IMG/VR virus record: IMGVR_UViG_3300050821_010368
Location: 1-45,934 of that record
Reading direction: 5' to 3' (one strand)
Source: a virus
Length of the DNA: 45,934 nt
Position numbers and translations under genes: made by a program. Every line of letters begins with the position of its first letter. Position 1 is the stretch's first letter. The notes below the pieces were generated by a model, which was not told the origin of the DNA, did no database searches, and saw only the letters and a program-made list of their open reading frames with translations. This document shows positions 15,519 through 23,374 of the stretch, piece by piece.

Positions 15519-16439
15519 TCACTGCCACGCATAACATTTCAAATTCCAGTTCGCCAGCGTGATCTGCTCCGGCCCCGCCCCCGTGCTGCCGTCAATCACA
15601 AAATAATTGCCGCCGTACGCGCTGCAAAACACGCTCGTCGCGTTCCCCCCGCCGATCAATGCCGGCCAGCCGCTGTTCGCCGCGTTCGCAAACGCCCCCA
15701 CGTCCACCTCCTGACCCTGCGTGTAACCCGAATCCCCGCCCGCGCTCACCTCCACCATCACCCACCGCACCAGCCGCGGCGTCCCGTTCGTCATCCCGTG
15801 CGCCGCGTTCGCCACCAGCCCGCCGTGGTTCGTAAACGTAATCGGCCCGTACGTGAAATTCGTGATCTGCAGCGTCCCGCCGGCCACGACCGCCATCGGC
15901 GATACACAGGGCACCTGCGCCCCGCTCCCGCTCGGCACCGCGTTGCTGGTCCCCGCCAAAATCAAATGCCCGCCGCCGTCCACCGCAAACTGGTTCGTAT
16001 TGATGACCCCCAGGTAATTCACAAACAACGGCACGCCCGTCACCCCGTTCCAGCCGCCGCCAATCCCCGCCCCGGCCAGGTTCGTCGAAACCTGGTTCGG
16101 CCCCACCCCGCCGTTCGTCACTTCGAGCTGACGCGGACTCGCCGCGTTGAACCCCAGCGTGATCCCGTCCACCACCGAGTCCTTCAGCAAATCGCCGGTC
16201 ACACTGTTCGGCGCCAGCGCCGCGCTGCCCGCGATCGTGCCGGAAATCGCAATCCCCGGCAGCCCCAGCAGATTCAATGTGGCCGTGGTCGGCGCCTCCC
16301 CCGGCGCAAACGTGTACCCCGGACTCACCGTCGCCGTGAGTTGCGCGAAACTGGTTGATGGTTGGGAGATGATGGCTGAAAGCAGCGCAAAGGCCACCAC
16401 CACGCGTCTCCGGCAATCCACCATCAACTCTTTAACCAT
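15519..16439 (-). CDS. Secreted-type appendage protein, paralogue 1
   Basis: 306 residues from ATG at 16439 (GGGGAACTAAGC upstream). Signal peptide: basic start VDCRRR, hydrophobic VVVAFALLSAI, cleavage after SFA. After it comes TVSPGYTFAPGEAPTTATLNLLGLPGIAISG, a motif shared with the next gene. The body is Gly/Asn/Thr-rich beta structure, as in tail fibres. Four bases downstream of paralogue 2. Probably a tail appendage; export would be odd for a virion part. Confidence 0.6.
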   Translation of the reverse strand: MVKELMVDCRRRVVVAFALLSAIISQPSTSFAQLTATVSPGYTFAPGEAPTTATLNLLGLPGIAISGTIAGSAALAPNSVTGDLLKDSVVDGITLGFNAASPRQLEVTNGGVGPNQVSTNLAGAGIGGGWNGVTGVPLFVNYLGVINTNQFAVDGGGHLILAGTSNAVPSGSGAQVPCVSPMAVVAGGTLQITNFTYGPITFTNHGGLVANAAHGMTNGTPRLVRWVMVEVSAGGDSGYTQGQEVDVGAFANAANSGWPALIGGGNATSVFCSAYGGNYFVIDGSTGAGPEQITLANWNLKCYAWQ

Positions 16440-16443
16440 ATGC

Positions 16444-17376
16444 TTAGTTCCCCACATACGCTTTCAATCCAAAATCACTCGCCGTCACCAGCGTCGGCTG
16501 GCCGTTCGTCTTGTTGATCAACCACAACACCTGGCTCGGTTGATCCAAAAACACGTTCGTCCGGTCCGCAATTTGCGCGAAAAACAACCCATACCCGTTC
16601 GGGTCCGATTGATTGTTCATCCGCAGGCATTTGATGTCCATTTCATCGCCCACCGCCCACCCGCTTTGCGCCGCCAGGCAAATCATCACCCAATGCACCC
16701 GCCGCGGCACGGTCCCGTAATTGTGCGTCAACGGCGGATACAACCCCGCCCCCGGCCCGTAAAACCGGTTCGTGACCAGCGTGGACAGCGCCAGACCCTG
16801 CGGCGTGATTGCCAGCGGCAGCGTGACGGCCAGGTCCAGCACGTTCGTCCCGCTCGGCGTCCCCAAAATGCTGCCCGGCGTCTTGCCCAGCAGCAAATCG
16901 GACGATTGCCCGGCAAAATTCAGCTTCCCGGCCGTCACCCCGAAAACCGTCGTGTCCAGCACGGAATGAAAATCCACGCTCACCGCGCTGCCACTCCCGC
17001 CCGTCAGCCCCGCCCCCAGGCTGCTGCCGTTGAACTGGTTGACCCCCACCCCGCCGCTCTTGATCTCCAGCGCCCGCGGCACGCTGCCGTTGAAATCCAG
17101 CGTCGCCCCGTCCGGCAGCGAGTTCGTGAACTGCGACCCGTCAATGCTCTTCGCCCCGATCGGCACGTTCAAGTTTGTCCCGCCAATCGCCAGGCTCGGC
17201 TGCCCCGCCTGATTCAGCTTCTCCGTCGTCGGCAGTTCCCCCGGCGAAAACGTGTAACCCCGATACACCGTCACCGTAAACCCGTTGGTGCTCGCCGCGC
17301 GCGCGAAAATCCCCGACAACAGCAAAATACTCGCCGTCCTCAATCGCCAATCCGAAATCCGAAATCCAAAATTCAT
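16444..17376 (-). CDS. Secreted-type appendage protein, paralogue 2
   Basis: 310 residues. ATG at 17376 sits in TGATG with the nozzle gene's stop. The first 12 codons (MNFGFRISDWRLRT) are read from an FGFRISD-type intergenic repeat; the hydrophobic ASILLLSGIFARAAS then completes a signal peptide. Residues about 33-55 (VTVYRGYTFSPGELPTTEKLNQAGQPSLAIGG) match paralogue 1. Ends in the same style (FGLKAYVGN versus WNLKCYAWQ). Tail appendage by context. Confidence 0.6.
   Translation of the reverse strand: MNFGFRISDWRLRTASILLLSGIFARAASTNGFTVTVYRGYTFSPGELPTTEKLNQAGQPSLAIGGTNLNVPIGAKSIDGSQFTNSLPDGATLDFNGSVPRALEIKSGGVGVNQFNGSSLGAGLTGGSGSAVSVDFHSVLDTTVFGVTAGKLNFAGQSSDLLLGKTPGSILGTPSGTNVLDLAVTLPLAITPQGLALSTLVTNRFYGPGAGLYPPLTHNYGTVPRRVHWVMICLAAQSGWAVGDEMDIKCLRMNNQSDPNGYGLFFAQIADRTNVFLDQPSQVLWLINKTNGQPTLVTASDFGLKAYVGN
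17340..17374 (-). repeat. FGFRISD-type repeat (best copy)
   Basis: Heptamer-like GGATTTC/GCGATTG units on the minus strand, encoding FGFRISDWRLR at the start of a virion gene. Other copies: 4648-4680, 14112-14143, 15487-15514, 20121-20158, 24819-24850, 28697-28735, 41866-41893, each at a gene boundary. Confidence 0.75.
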
Positions 17377-20009
17377 CACGTCTGACTCCTCGCCGGCAAC
17401 CCCACCGGATTCGCATAAATCTGCACGCTGTTGACCCGGCTGCTTCCCTTCGCGTTCGCTATCACCAGTTGCGGACTCCGCCCCCGCGCCCGCAGCCAGA
17501 ACGGTTCGATGTGGTTCTGATGCACGTCAAACGGCACGCCCGGACTGTACAGCCCCGCGTCAATGTTCATCGAATAATCCTGCCGGTCCGGCTGCGTGAA
17601 ATCGTTGTCCGGCGGTTTCGTCGTCGAATATTGCTGGTCCGAATACGTGAAACCCGACGCCATCACGTTCCCGCTGTTGTAACTCCGGTTCTTCCAGCTC
17701 ACCGTCAGGCTGGGCGCGAACGTGTCCCAGTTGATCAAACACGGCAGCGCCAGCACCTGCCGGTCGTGAAAATACGCCCGCGTCGTCAGGCTGGTCTGGA
17801 TGTCCAGCCCGCTGTCCGTGAAATCGTCGCTGTACCAGCACACAAACCCCGTCGCCTGGTCCACCCACGTCAACCGCTCGTCCCCGTCAATCTTCAGCCG
17901 CGCAAACGCCTTCGGATTCATGAACGGCCCCGTCCACCCCGTCCCGCCCCCTGTCTCCCAGCCCTGATTGATGGTGCTGTACGTCAGCACGGTGTTGTTC
18001 AAAATCGTCGCCCCAGGCGCAATCGGCTGGCTCCGAAACGGCAGTCCCACAAAAAATCGGTTGTTCCACGATTGCGCGCACGCGCTGCCCGCCTTCGACC
18101 ACAATACCTGCCCCAGCGTGTTTCGGATCTCGTCGCTCACCGGCAGCGCCACCCCGGAAATTTGCCCAAACTCGGTCTGCTGGATGCTCACCACGCCCTT
18201 CCGTCCCACCGCCCACACGTCCGACCCCACATGCGTCACGGACAGCGGGCTCGTCCACCCATATTCCCGCGTCACTTCCACCAGCGCCCAATTCGCCTGC
18301 GCCTGGCTCAAATTTTGCAATGCCAAAATCAGCGAGTTGAACCCGATCAACAGCGTGTCATACGCCAGCGGATGCACCGCCACCACGCTTTCATTGTCCC
18401 CCAGGTTCGCCGTGATGGTCCCCGTCATCGGCGTGAAATGCAGCGGATCCACCGGGTCCGAAATCAAAATATTGTTGAACCCGTTCACGATGATCACCCG
18501 TTGCAGCAGGTAAATCCCCTCGCGCCCGCCCGGCATCGGCACCCCGCTCGCCGCCTGCTTCTGCAGCGTCCCCGTCAACGATCCATCCACCAAAATCAAT
18601 CCCGTCCCGCCGTTCACCCCGCCCGCAATCGCCTCCGCCTCCGTCGTGAACAAAAACAGCGTGCCCGGACTCAGCGGACACGCATACGCCGTCGTCACCG
18701 GAGTGCTGCTCGCCGTGATCCCCGTCAGCGTCACCTGGTCCCCGGGCACCAGACGGTGATTCGGCGCCGTCACCAGATGCGTCGTCCCGTTCGTCGCCGT
18801 GATCGCGCAATTGACCGGCGCCGGCGAAAATCCCGCCTGAAAACTGGTCTGCGAACTGGTGTTCTGCATCAGCAACCCCGGCGGCACGTTCCCATACGCG
18901 CCCGGATTCACCGCCTGCCGTTCCAGATAAAACGTCCCCACGCTGGCCGGGCTGCTCGGGAACGTCAGTTGCGTGCTCAACCCGGAGTCCGTGTACAGCT
19001 TGATGGTCGTCGCCGTAACGTTCTTGACGTAATATTGCGTGTTCGGCTGCGCCCCGTAAAGCTGGCTCGCCGGCGTCGCAATGTTGAACAGCACCAGTTC
19101 CGCATTGTTCCACGCCTGCGGCCCGTTCAACGTGATCACCCCCGTGCTGGTGTTCACCGCCGCCGCCCCGAAATAATGCCGCTCATTCCCATGCCGCAGC
19201 AGGATCAGCCCGTTCAAGCAGGGTATCAGCCGGCACTCACCCCACACGTCCTGCCCGTTCAACGGGATCGCCTGCGGAATGTTGCCCGGATTGATCCGCC
19301 ACGCCCGCCCCACCCCGCCGTCCTCCCCCGCCTGGTCCCGCGGATCATCCGTCAAGAGCACGCAATTGTCCGTCCCATCCTCCGCCGTCCACCTCGAATA
19401 GCCCCGCGGATTCTGGACCTGATAAATATCGCTCACCAGCCCGTCAGTGGGAGAGACCGAGTTGTTCGCGTAAAAATACAGGTAATACGTGGTTGCTGTG
19501 GCGACGAACAGGCCCGGCTGTATATACGGCCCGGTCGGTTCAGTCCCAAACGAAGGAGCTTGCGTCGTCAGGCCGGCAAACGCCTGTACCGTCACTCCTT
19601 CTGCCGGATTCGTGAACTTCACAAACGGAAAGGCATAGTACGTTCTCCCCACAATGAACCCCGAAATCTGGTAATAATTCCACGTCGCCGGCGGCAGTGG
19701 CGGGCTCGTGTGTGCGCCCAGATACTGCGGTATGCCCCTCACTGGATTTTGCGAGACCAAACCCCTGTCCACCCTCCCCCATTCCTGGCTGCCCACCCCG
19801 TATCGCGGCAGGCATTGCCCGTTCTCAAACCGCTGGTTCATCGCCGCCGCCGCCACCCCCGGCGGCAATACCTGCGGCGCGTCCCGGTCATTCACCTTCT
19901 GGAAATATTCGTCCCCGTCTTCCAGTTGATAAACCTGTCCGCTCGCTGGTTGTGCCATTGCCGGCATAATCAATCCCAATATCGTAACCGCGGTCCATAG
20001 ACCGCGCAT
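17376..20009 (-). CDS. Tail nozzle / DNA-stabilisation-like protein with signal peptide
   Basis: 877 residues from ATG at 20009; AGGAAGG lies eight bases upstream, so the extension to 20084 (repeat-derived) is rejected. Signal peptide MRGLWTAVTILGLIMPAMAQ. The C-terminal half has motifs of phage nozzle proteins of the P22 gp10 kind (SDEIRNTLGQVLW, AQSWNNRFFVGLPFRS, NTVLTYSTINQGWE), typical of a beta-propeller that closes the tail. It lies next to the adaptor gene, as expected. The signal peptide is unexpected. Confidence 0.6.
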   Translation of the reverse strand: MRGLWTAVTILGLIMPAMAQPASGQVYQLEDGDEYFQKVNDRDAPQVLPPGVAAAAMNQRFENGQCLPRYGVGSQEWGRVDRGLVSQNPVRGIPQYLGAHTSPPLPPATWNYYQISGFIVGRTYYAFPFVKFTNPAEGVTVQAFAGLTTQAPSFGTEPTGPYIQPGLFVATATTYYLYFYANNSVSPTDGLVSDIYQVQNPRGYSRWTAEDGTDNCVLLTDDPRDQAGEDGGVGRAWRINPGNIPQAIPLNGQDVWGECRLIPCLNGLILLRHGNERHYFGAAAVNTSTGVITLNGPQAWNNAELVLFNIATPASQLYGAQPNTQYYVKNVTATTIKLYTDSGLSTQLTFPSSPASVGTFYLERQAVNPGAYGNVPPGLLMQNTSSQTSFQAGFSPAPVNCAITATNGTTHLVTAPNHRLVPGDQVTLTGITASSTPVTTAYACPLSPGTLFLFTTEAEAIAGGVNGGTGLILVDGSLTGTLQKQAASGVPMPGGREGIYLLQRVIIVNGFNNILISDPVDPLHFTPMTGTITANLGDNESVVAVHPLAYDTLLIGFNSLILALQNLSQAQANWALVEVTREYGWTSPLSVTHVGSDVWAVGRKGVVSIQQTEFGQISGVALPVSDEIRNTLGQVLWSKAGSACAQSWNNRFFVGLPFRSQPIAPGATILNNTVLTYSTINQGWETGGGTGWTGPFMNPKAFARLKIDGDERLTWVDQATGFVCWYSDDFTDSGLDIQTSLTTRAYFHDRQVLALPCLINWDTFAPSLTVSWKNRSYNSGNVMASGFTYSDQQYSTTKPPDNDFTQPDRQDYSMNIDAGLYSPGVPFDVHQNHIEPFWLRARGRSPQLVIANAKGSSRVNSVQIYANPVGLPARSQT

Positions 20010-20155
20010 CCATTGCCTTCCTGTCCACCATTTTGCATTTTGAATTTGTAATTTTGAATTGTCTGCTGGCGTGTTGTAGTTCATTCCACGCTTCTACTAC
20101 CGTTGACACATTTCTGTCAATCCAAAATCGCAAATCCGAAATCCGAAATCCAAAA

Positions 20156-20812
20156 TCACCTTCTTCTCCCATTCCTCCGCCACCGCGGCATCGTCATCTC
20201 CGGCGCGCCGGACTGCCGGTCCAGTTCCATCTCCGCCCCCTGGTCCACCACCAGCGCCTGCTGCGTCAGCCCGTCCGCCTTCAACAGCCAGCTCGCCCCC
20301 TTGCAGCTCAACGGAATGTTGAACCGCACCGGGATCACCGTCGCATACAACGCCGCCTGGCCCGCCGTCCCGCCTCCGGCCGTGTTGTAAATCCCCACCA
20401 GGTCCGGCGCCGGCAGTTGCCAGTCAATCCACACATTCCCGCCCGGGGTCGGACCGCACCACCGGCCCAGCAGGTAAATCTGCCCGTTCCCGATCTCAAA
20501 ATCTATCTGCCGCGCCGCCTGCGCCGTGCCCCGCGGGTCCGCGCTCCAGCACCCCAGCACGTCCCCGATCTCCGTCGCCCCCGCGCCTTCGTTCTTGCTC
20601 ACCGTCGCCGTGTTGTTCGTGCCCACCACCGGCGTGTAACTCTGCAAATTGTCGCACAACTCCGGCCAGCAGCACCGGTTCCACATGCTCGCCAGTTCCA
20701 TCCCCAAAAAATTCATCAGCATCAGCCCTTCGGCCGACGGAATCTTGTCCCGCGTCCGGCCCGCCATCTCCGCCGCCTGGTTCAGGATGTTTAAATACGT
20801 CGTCGTCTTCAT
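20156..20812 (-). CDS. Head-tail adaptor-like protein
   Basis: 218 residues. N-terminus MKTTTYLNILNQAAEMAG, followed by EGLMLMNFLGMELASMWNRCCWPEL, is typical of adaptor or tail-tubular-A-type proteins with an N-terminal helical bundle. The middle is beta-rich and the C-terminus is strongly basic (RWRRNGRRR). Upstream of the nozzle-like gene. The role of joining portal to tail is inferred from pattern and order. Confidence 0.6.
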   Translation of the reverse strand: MKTTTYLNILNQAAEMAGRTRDKIPSAEGLMLMNFLGMELASMWNRCCWPELCDNLQSYTPVVGTNNTATVSKNEGAGATEIGDVLGCWSADPRGTAQAARQIDFEIGNGQIYLLGRWCGPTPGGNVWIDWQLPAPDLVGIYNTAGGGTAGQAALYATVIPVRFNIPLSCKGASWLLKADGLTQQALVVDQGAEMELDRQSGAPEMTMPRWRRNGRRR

Positions 20813-20817
20813 TCATC

Positions 20818-20997
20818 TTAGCTCTCCCGCCAGCTCTGCAAAAAATTCTCCTCCGTCATCCTCAACACCCCCAGCAGTTCAATCATCGTCAAATCACTCT
20901 CCTTCGCCCACCGGTCAATTACATTCGCCAGTTCCTTCCGTAACTGCTCCGCGTCCGCCTTCGCTTTCGGCAATTTCGTTTCAGAATTAGCGTCCAT
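20818..20997 (-). CDS. Small helical phage protein
   Basis: 59 residues. The start ATG GAC GCT AAT lies inside a CGCTAAT-type repeat that also ends the upstream gene, so the repeat gives the first four residues (MDAN). The body (KADAEQLRKELANVIDRWAKESDL ... LLGVLRM) is helical and resembles small phage proteins that precede adaptor genes. Confidence 0.6.
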   Translation of the reverse strand: MDANSETKLPKAKADAEQLRKELANVIDRWAKESDLTMIELLGVLRMTEENFLQSWRES

Positions 20998-21016
20998 CAG
21001 CGTTGATTAGCGGTTA
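20986..21016 (-). repeat. CGCTAAT repeat 5
   Basis: Gives the stop of the lipoprotein gene (21014) and the start MDAN of the 59-residue gene (20997). Confidence 0.85.
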
Positions 21017-21511
21017 AAAAGTTCCCGTCACAAACCACGCCGGGTGGTTTGCGTATAGATTGGTCATGCGCCACACCGCCGGTCCCGCCCACCAGAAGTC
21101 AGTGACGGCGGTCCAGTGCTTCATGTCCTCGCTGCCCCAGATGTGGTAATGCGTGTTGGTCGTGTTCGTGAATGCAAACGTCACCACCATCCCGTTGACG
21201 GCCGGCGTCGGATTCGTCACCGTAAAACACCGCACCTTCCCCGCCATGTTCGTCAAACACTCCGTCTGTCCGTTTGTCGGCCCCAGCCCGCTCCTCCTCA
21301 GCACCAGCATCACCGCCGGCGGCGGCATCGGTGGCGCGGGTGGCGCAGCCGTCCCGGCTGTGCTGACATTGTTTGTGGCGCATCCGCTCGCCATCAGCAC
21401 CAGCCCCACAAACACCAAAATGATGAGGACACAGAAAATCAGCCAGTCGAGCCAGTCCCGGCTGGTCGTTTCCATGTCCCCGTCATCATGATTGTCGTCG
21501 TACGGATGCAC
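21014..21511 (-). CDS. Lipoprotein / membrane-anchored protein
   Basis: 165 residues with a GTG start at 21511, or 153 from ATG at 21475. The hydrophobic stretch WLIFCVLIILVFVGLVLMASGC ends in a lipobox (MASGC). A linker from the CAGCCG hairpin repeat at 21338-21369 follows (STAGTAAPPAP), then a beta-rich domain (THYHIWGSEDMKHWTAV). TAA stop lies in a CGCTAAT repeat. In the membrane-protein cluster, possibly lysis-related. Confidence 0.55.
   Translation of the reverse strand: MHPYDDNHDDGDMETTSRDWLDWLIFCVLIILVFVGLVLMASGCATNNVSTAGTAAPPAPPMPPPAVMLVLRRSGLGPTNGQTECLTNMAGKVRCFTVTNPTPAVNGMVVTFAFTNTTNTHYHIWGSEDMKHWTAVTDFWWAGPAVWRMTNLYANHPAWFVTGTF
21338..21369 (-). repeat. CAGCCG-hairpin repeat, copy 1 (in lipoprotein gene)
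   Basis: GGGTGGCG, then hairpin CAGCCG-TCC-CGGCTG (21346-21360), then TGCTGACAT. Read in frame as part of the Ala/Pro linker of the lipoprotein. Confidence 0.7.
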
Positions 21512-21547
21512 TTGCTTTCTTTCCCGCTCTCAACCGTCAACTCTGAA

Positions 21548-21703
21548 CTATTTGTGAATCGCCGACCCAAACACCTGCCAGCCCAACAGCGCCAGCAGGA
21601 TGAATAGCGCGATGTTCGTCGGCCACGACCGCCGGTCGGATGTCGCGCAACCCACCGCCAGCCACACCAACATCAGCACCCAAAATGCCAGTCCAATGCT
21701 CAT
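21548..21703 (-). CDS. Small two-helix membrane protein (holin candidate)
   Basis: 51 residues from ATG at 21703 (GGGAATAAAATT upstream). The longer frame to 21841 reads through a repeat. Two transmembrane segments (GLAFWVLMLVWLAVGC and TNIALFILLALLGWQVFG) with a short basic loop SDRRSWP. Similar small proteins are common in phage lysis or tail regions. Holin-like but not proven. Confidence 0.6.
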   Translation of the reverse strand: MSIGLAFWVLMLVWLAVGCATSDRRSWPTNIALFILLALLGWQVFGSAIHK

Positions 21704-21723
21704 AATTTTATTCCCATGCTTGC

Positions 21724-21755
21724 GGATGGCGCAGCCGTCCCGGCTGTGCTGACAT
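21724..21755 (-). repeat. CAGCCG-hairpin repeat, copy 2 (intergenic)
   Basis: Hairpin CAGCCG-TCC-CGGCTG at 21732-21746 with the same flanks as copy 1; sits between two small membrane-protein genes. Confidence 0.7.
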
Positions 21756-21761
21756 GTCCGC

Positions 21762-21998
21762 TCAGTTTCCCGTCGCCGCCGACGCTTCCTCCGCCGCCAG
21801 TTCCGCCTTCGGCAGATCGCTGCCCGGCACAAACTGCGCATAAGTCTCCGCGCTCACCTGCGCCCGCAGCGCCGCGTAGTCCGCCGGCGTCGGATTCCCC
21901 GACGCAAACAGCCGCTGTAAATCCGCAATCATCGTCGGCGCATACTGAATCGCAAACTCGATGATCGTTGCAAATGCCATGATCGTTGCCGGTGTCAT
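21762..21998 (-). CDS. Small protein, unknown
   Basis: 78 residues from ATG at 21998 (AAAGAACAAG upstream). Moderately hydrophobic N-terminus (TPATIMAFATIIEFAIQYAPTM), then an acidic Ala/Glu-rich tail. Possibly membrane-associated. No family recognised. Confidence 0.5.
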   Translation of the reverse strand: MTPATIMAFATIIEFAIQYAPTMIADLQRLFASGNPTPADYAALRAQVSAETYAQFVPGSDLPKAELAAEEASAATGN

Positions 21999-22045
21999 AA
22001 TCTTGTTCTTTCTCTTCGTTTTTCTTCGTTTGCTTCTGTTCAAAA

Positions 22046-22076
22046 TCCGTGTTTATCTGTGTTCAGCCGTGGTTAA
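22046..22076 (-). repeat. CCGTGTTTATC-type intergenic repeat, copy 1
   Basis: CCGTGTTTATCTGTGTTCAGCCGTGGTTAA, just after the stop of the lipoprotein gene ending at 22078. It is a second intergenic repeat family, of similar layout to the CGCTAAT family. Confidence 0.7.
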
Positions 22077-22077
22077 T

Positions 22078-22482
22078 TCACCTTACGGTGTTCGTCCACG
22101 GACTCCCGTTCGTCAGGCTCGTGATCAAATTCAACAGATCCAGCTGCGCCGCCGCCACCGCGTTCAGCGCCGCCTGGCTCGTCGTCGTGTTCGTCGGATT
22201 GTTCGCCAGGCTCGCCGTCGAATCAATCAGCAGCAGTTCCGACTGCTTGTAAATCTGAAAGGCGTCGAACACCTTCTGCTCCTCGTTCGTGCCTGGATGA
22301 TACATCCCCACATACACGCCCCAGCCCGTCATCGCCGCGGCCACGGCCGTCTGCGTCGCCACCTCCCCCTTGTACGCCGCCGTCGTCTGGCTCGTGCTGC
22401 ACGCCGTCAGCAGCGCCCCCGCCACCACCCCCGTCGCCACGATCACCGCCAGCACCATCTGAATCTTCTTCGTCATTTTCAT
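22078..22482 (-). CDS. Lipoprotein
   Basis: 134 residues from ATG at 22482 (AAAGGC upstream). Classic lipoprotein signal: MKMTKKIQMVLAVIVATGVVAGALLTAC, with lipobox LTAC. The mature part is Ala/Thr/Asn-rich and helical (FDAFQIYKQSELLLIDSTASL). Envelope-anchored. May act in lysis or superinfection exclusion; this is inferred only from the location. Confidence 0.65.
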   Translation of the reverse strand: MKMTKKIQMVLAVIVATGVVAGALLTACSTSQTTAAYKGEVATQTAVAAAMTGWGVYVGMYHPGTNEEQKVFDAFQIYKQSELLLIDSTASLANNPTNTTTSQAALNAVAAAQLDLLNLITSLTNGSPWTNTVR

Positions 22483-22511
22483 TCTGTTTTGCCTTTCGTT
22501 TCCGTTTCCCA

Positions 22512-22543
22512 ATCAGCGTTCATCAGCGCAGATTAGCGGTTAA
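22512..22543 (-). repeat. CGCTAAT repeat 6
   Basis: Gives the TAA stop of the holin-like gene. Confidence 0.8.
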
Positions 22544-22830
22544 CTTCCCGCCTTTCCGTCCGTCCCCACACTCGGCGTCTTCACCGTCGTCTCCACCGTC
22601 TGCGTCTTCGTTGTATGCACCGTGTCAAAATTCACCTGGTCCGCCGGATGCTGCTGCAAAAACAGCAGCAAATCCTTCCCAATCGCCACCCCCAGATTCA
22701 CCGCGAACAAAATGTAAATCTGCTGCCGCGTCAGGCCCACCGCCAGCCCCGCCAGGGCCCCCACCAACCCCGATGCCAGGCCCGTCAGCACCGCCACAAA
22801 CAACCCCAGTTTCCATTGTTTCCAGTTCAT
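22540..22830 (-). CDS. Holin-like membrane protein
   Basis: 96 residues from ATG at 22830 (ATGA overlap with the upstream gene). Two transmembrane helices (LFVAVLTGLASGLVGALAGLAVG and IYILFAVNLGVAIGKDLLLFL) with a hydrophilic Thr-rich tail, typical of class II holins. TAA stop lies in a CGCTAAT repeat. Confidence 0.55.
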   Translation of the reverse strand: MNWKQWKLGLFVAVLTGLASGLVGALAGLAVGLTRQQIYILFAVNLGVAIGKDLLLFLQQHPADQVNFDTVHTTKTQTVETTVKTPSVGTDGKAGS

Positions 22831-23225
22831 ATGTTCGGATACGGTTTCGGGTCCTTCAACAGCTTGTGCGCGCACACCGCGTTGATCCATGCCGCCAGTT
22901 GCCGCTCGCCCTTCGCCAGCAGCTCGTCATTCACAATCGCTTCCGTCAACTCCGCCAGCTTCTGCCATTCCGCCGGCGTCAGCTCGTAATGCCGCCGGAT
23001 GTATTCGTCCCGGAACTTTTCCAGCAACACGTCCATCTCCGGCGTGTGCGGCGAGTGCAGCACCGTCGCCACCCGCTCCGAGTACAGCGAATTGATCGTC
23101 TCGATCTTCACCAGCCGCTTGTCCAGGCCCAGCACCGTCCGCAGCAGCCAGCCCGTCGCCATCAGCAGCGCGCTCAGCACAAACGTCAACATGCACCCGA
23201 TGATTGCCGGCCAGGGCTCGGACAT
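22827..23225 (-). CDS. Membrane-anchored coiled-coil protein (possible spanin-like)
   Basis: 132 residues from ATG at 23225 (TGATG with the previous stop). One N-terminal transmembrane segment (AIIGCMLTFVLSALLMATGWLLRTVLG), then a long charged helical domain (EMDVLLEKFRDEYIRRHYELTPAEWQKLAELTEAIV). This architecture and coupling to a holin-like gene fit an i-spanin or similar lysis protein, but no family is recognised. Confidence 0.5.
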   Translation of the reverse strand: MSEPWPAIIGCMLTFVLSALLMATGWLLRTVLGLDKRLVKIETINSLYSERVATVLHSPHTPEMDVLLEKFRDEYIRRHYELTPAEWQKLAELTEAIVNDELLAKGERQLAAWINAVCAHKLLKDPKPYPNI

Positions 23226-23365
23226 CACTTCTTCTTTCCCTTCTTCCTACCCTTCGGCTTGCTCACCCGCACGCCGCCGTTCGTCGGCACATAATCCCGC
23301 GAAAAAGTCTGGCTTCCCCGCCTCAACTTCTCACGTTTGCGCTTCGGTTTCATCAGCTTGACCAT
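23225..23365 (-). CDS. Small highly basic protein
   Basis: 46 residues, ATG at 23365, nine bases after the fibre gene. About 40% Lys/Arg (MKPKRKREKLRRGSQ, SKPKGRKKGKKK). Coupled by TGATG to the next gene. Possibly nucleic-acid binding. Weak ribosome site, so the start is uncertain. Confidence 0.45.
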   Translation of the reverse strand: MVKLMKPKRKREKLRRGSQTFSRDYVPTNGGVRVSKPKGRKKGKKK

Positions 23366-23374
23366 GCGGCTCGA

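Noticed and set aside
22827-23225. Endolysin in the membrane-protein cluster
   Set aside because: No lysozyme, amidase or peptidase motif is visible in these small proteins; the endolysin, if present, was not recognised.
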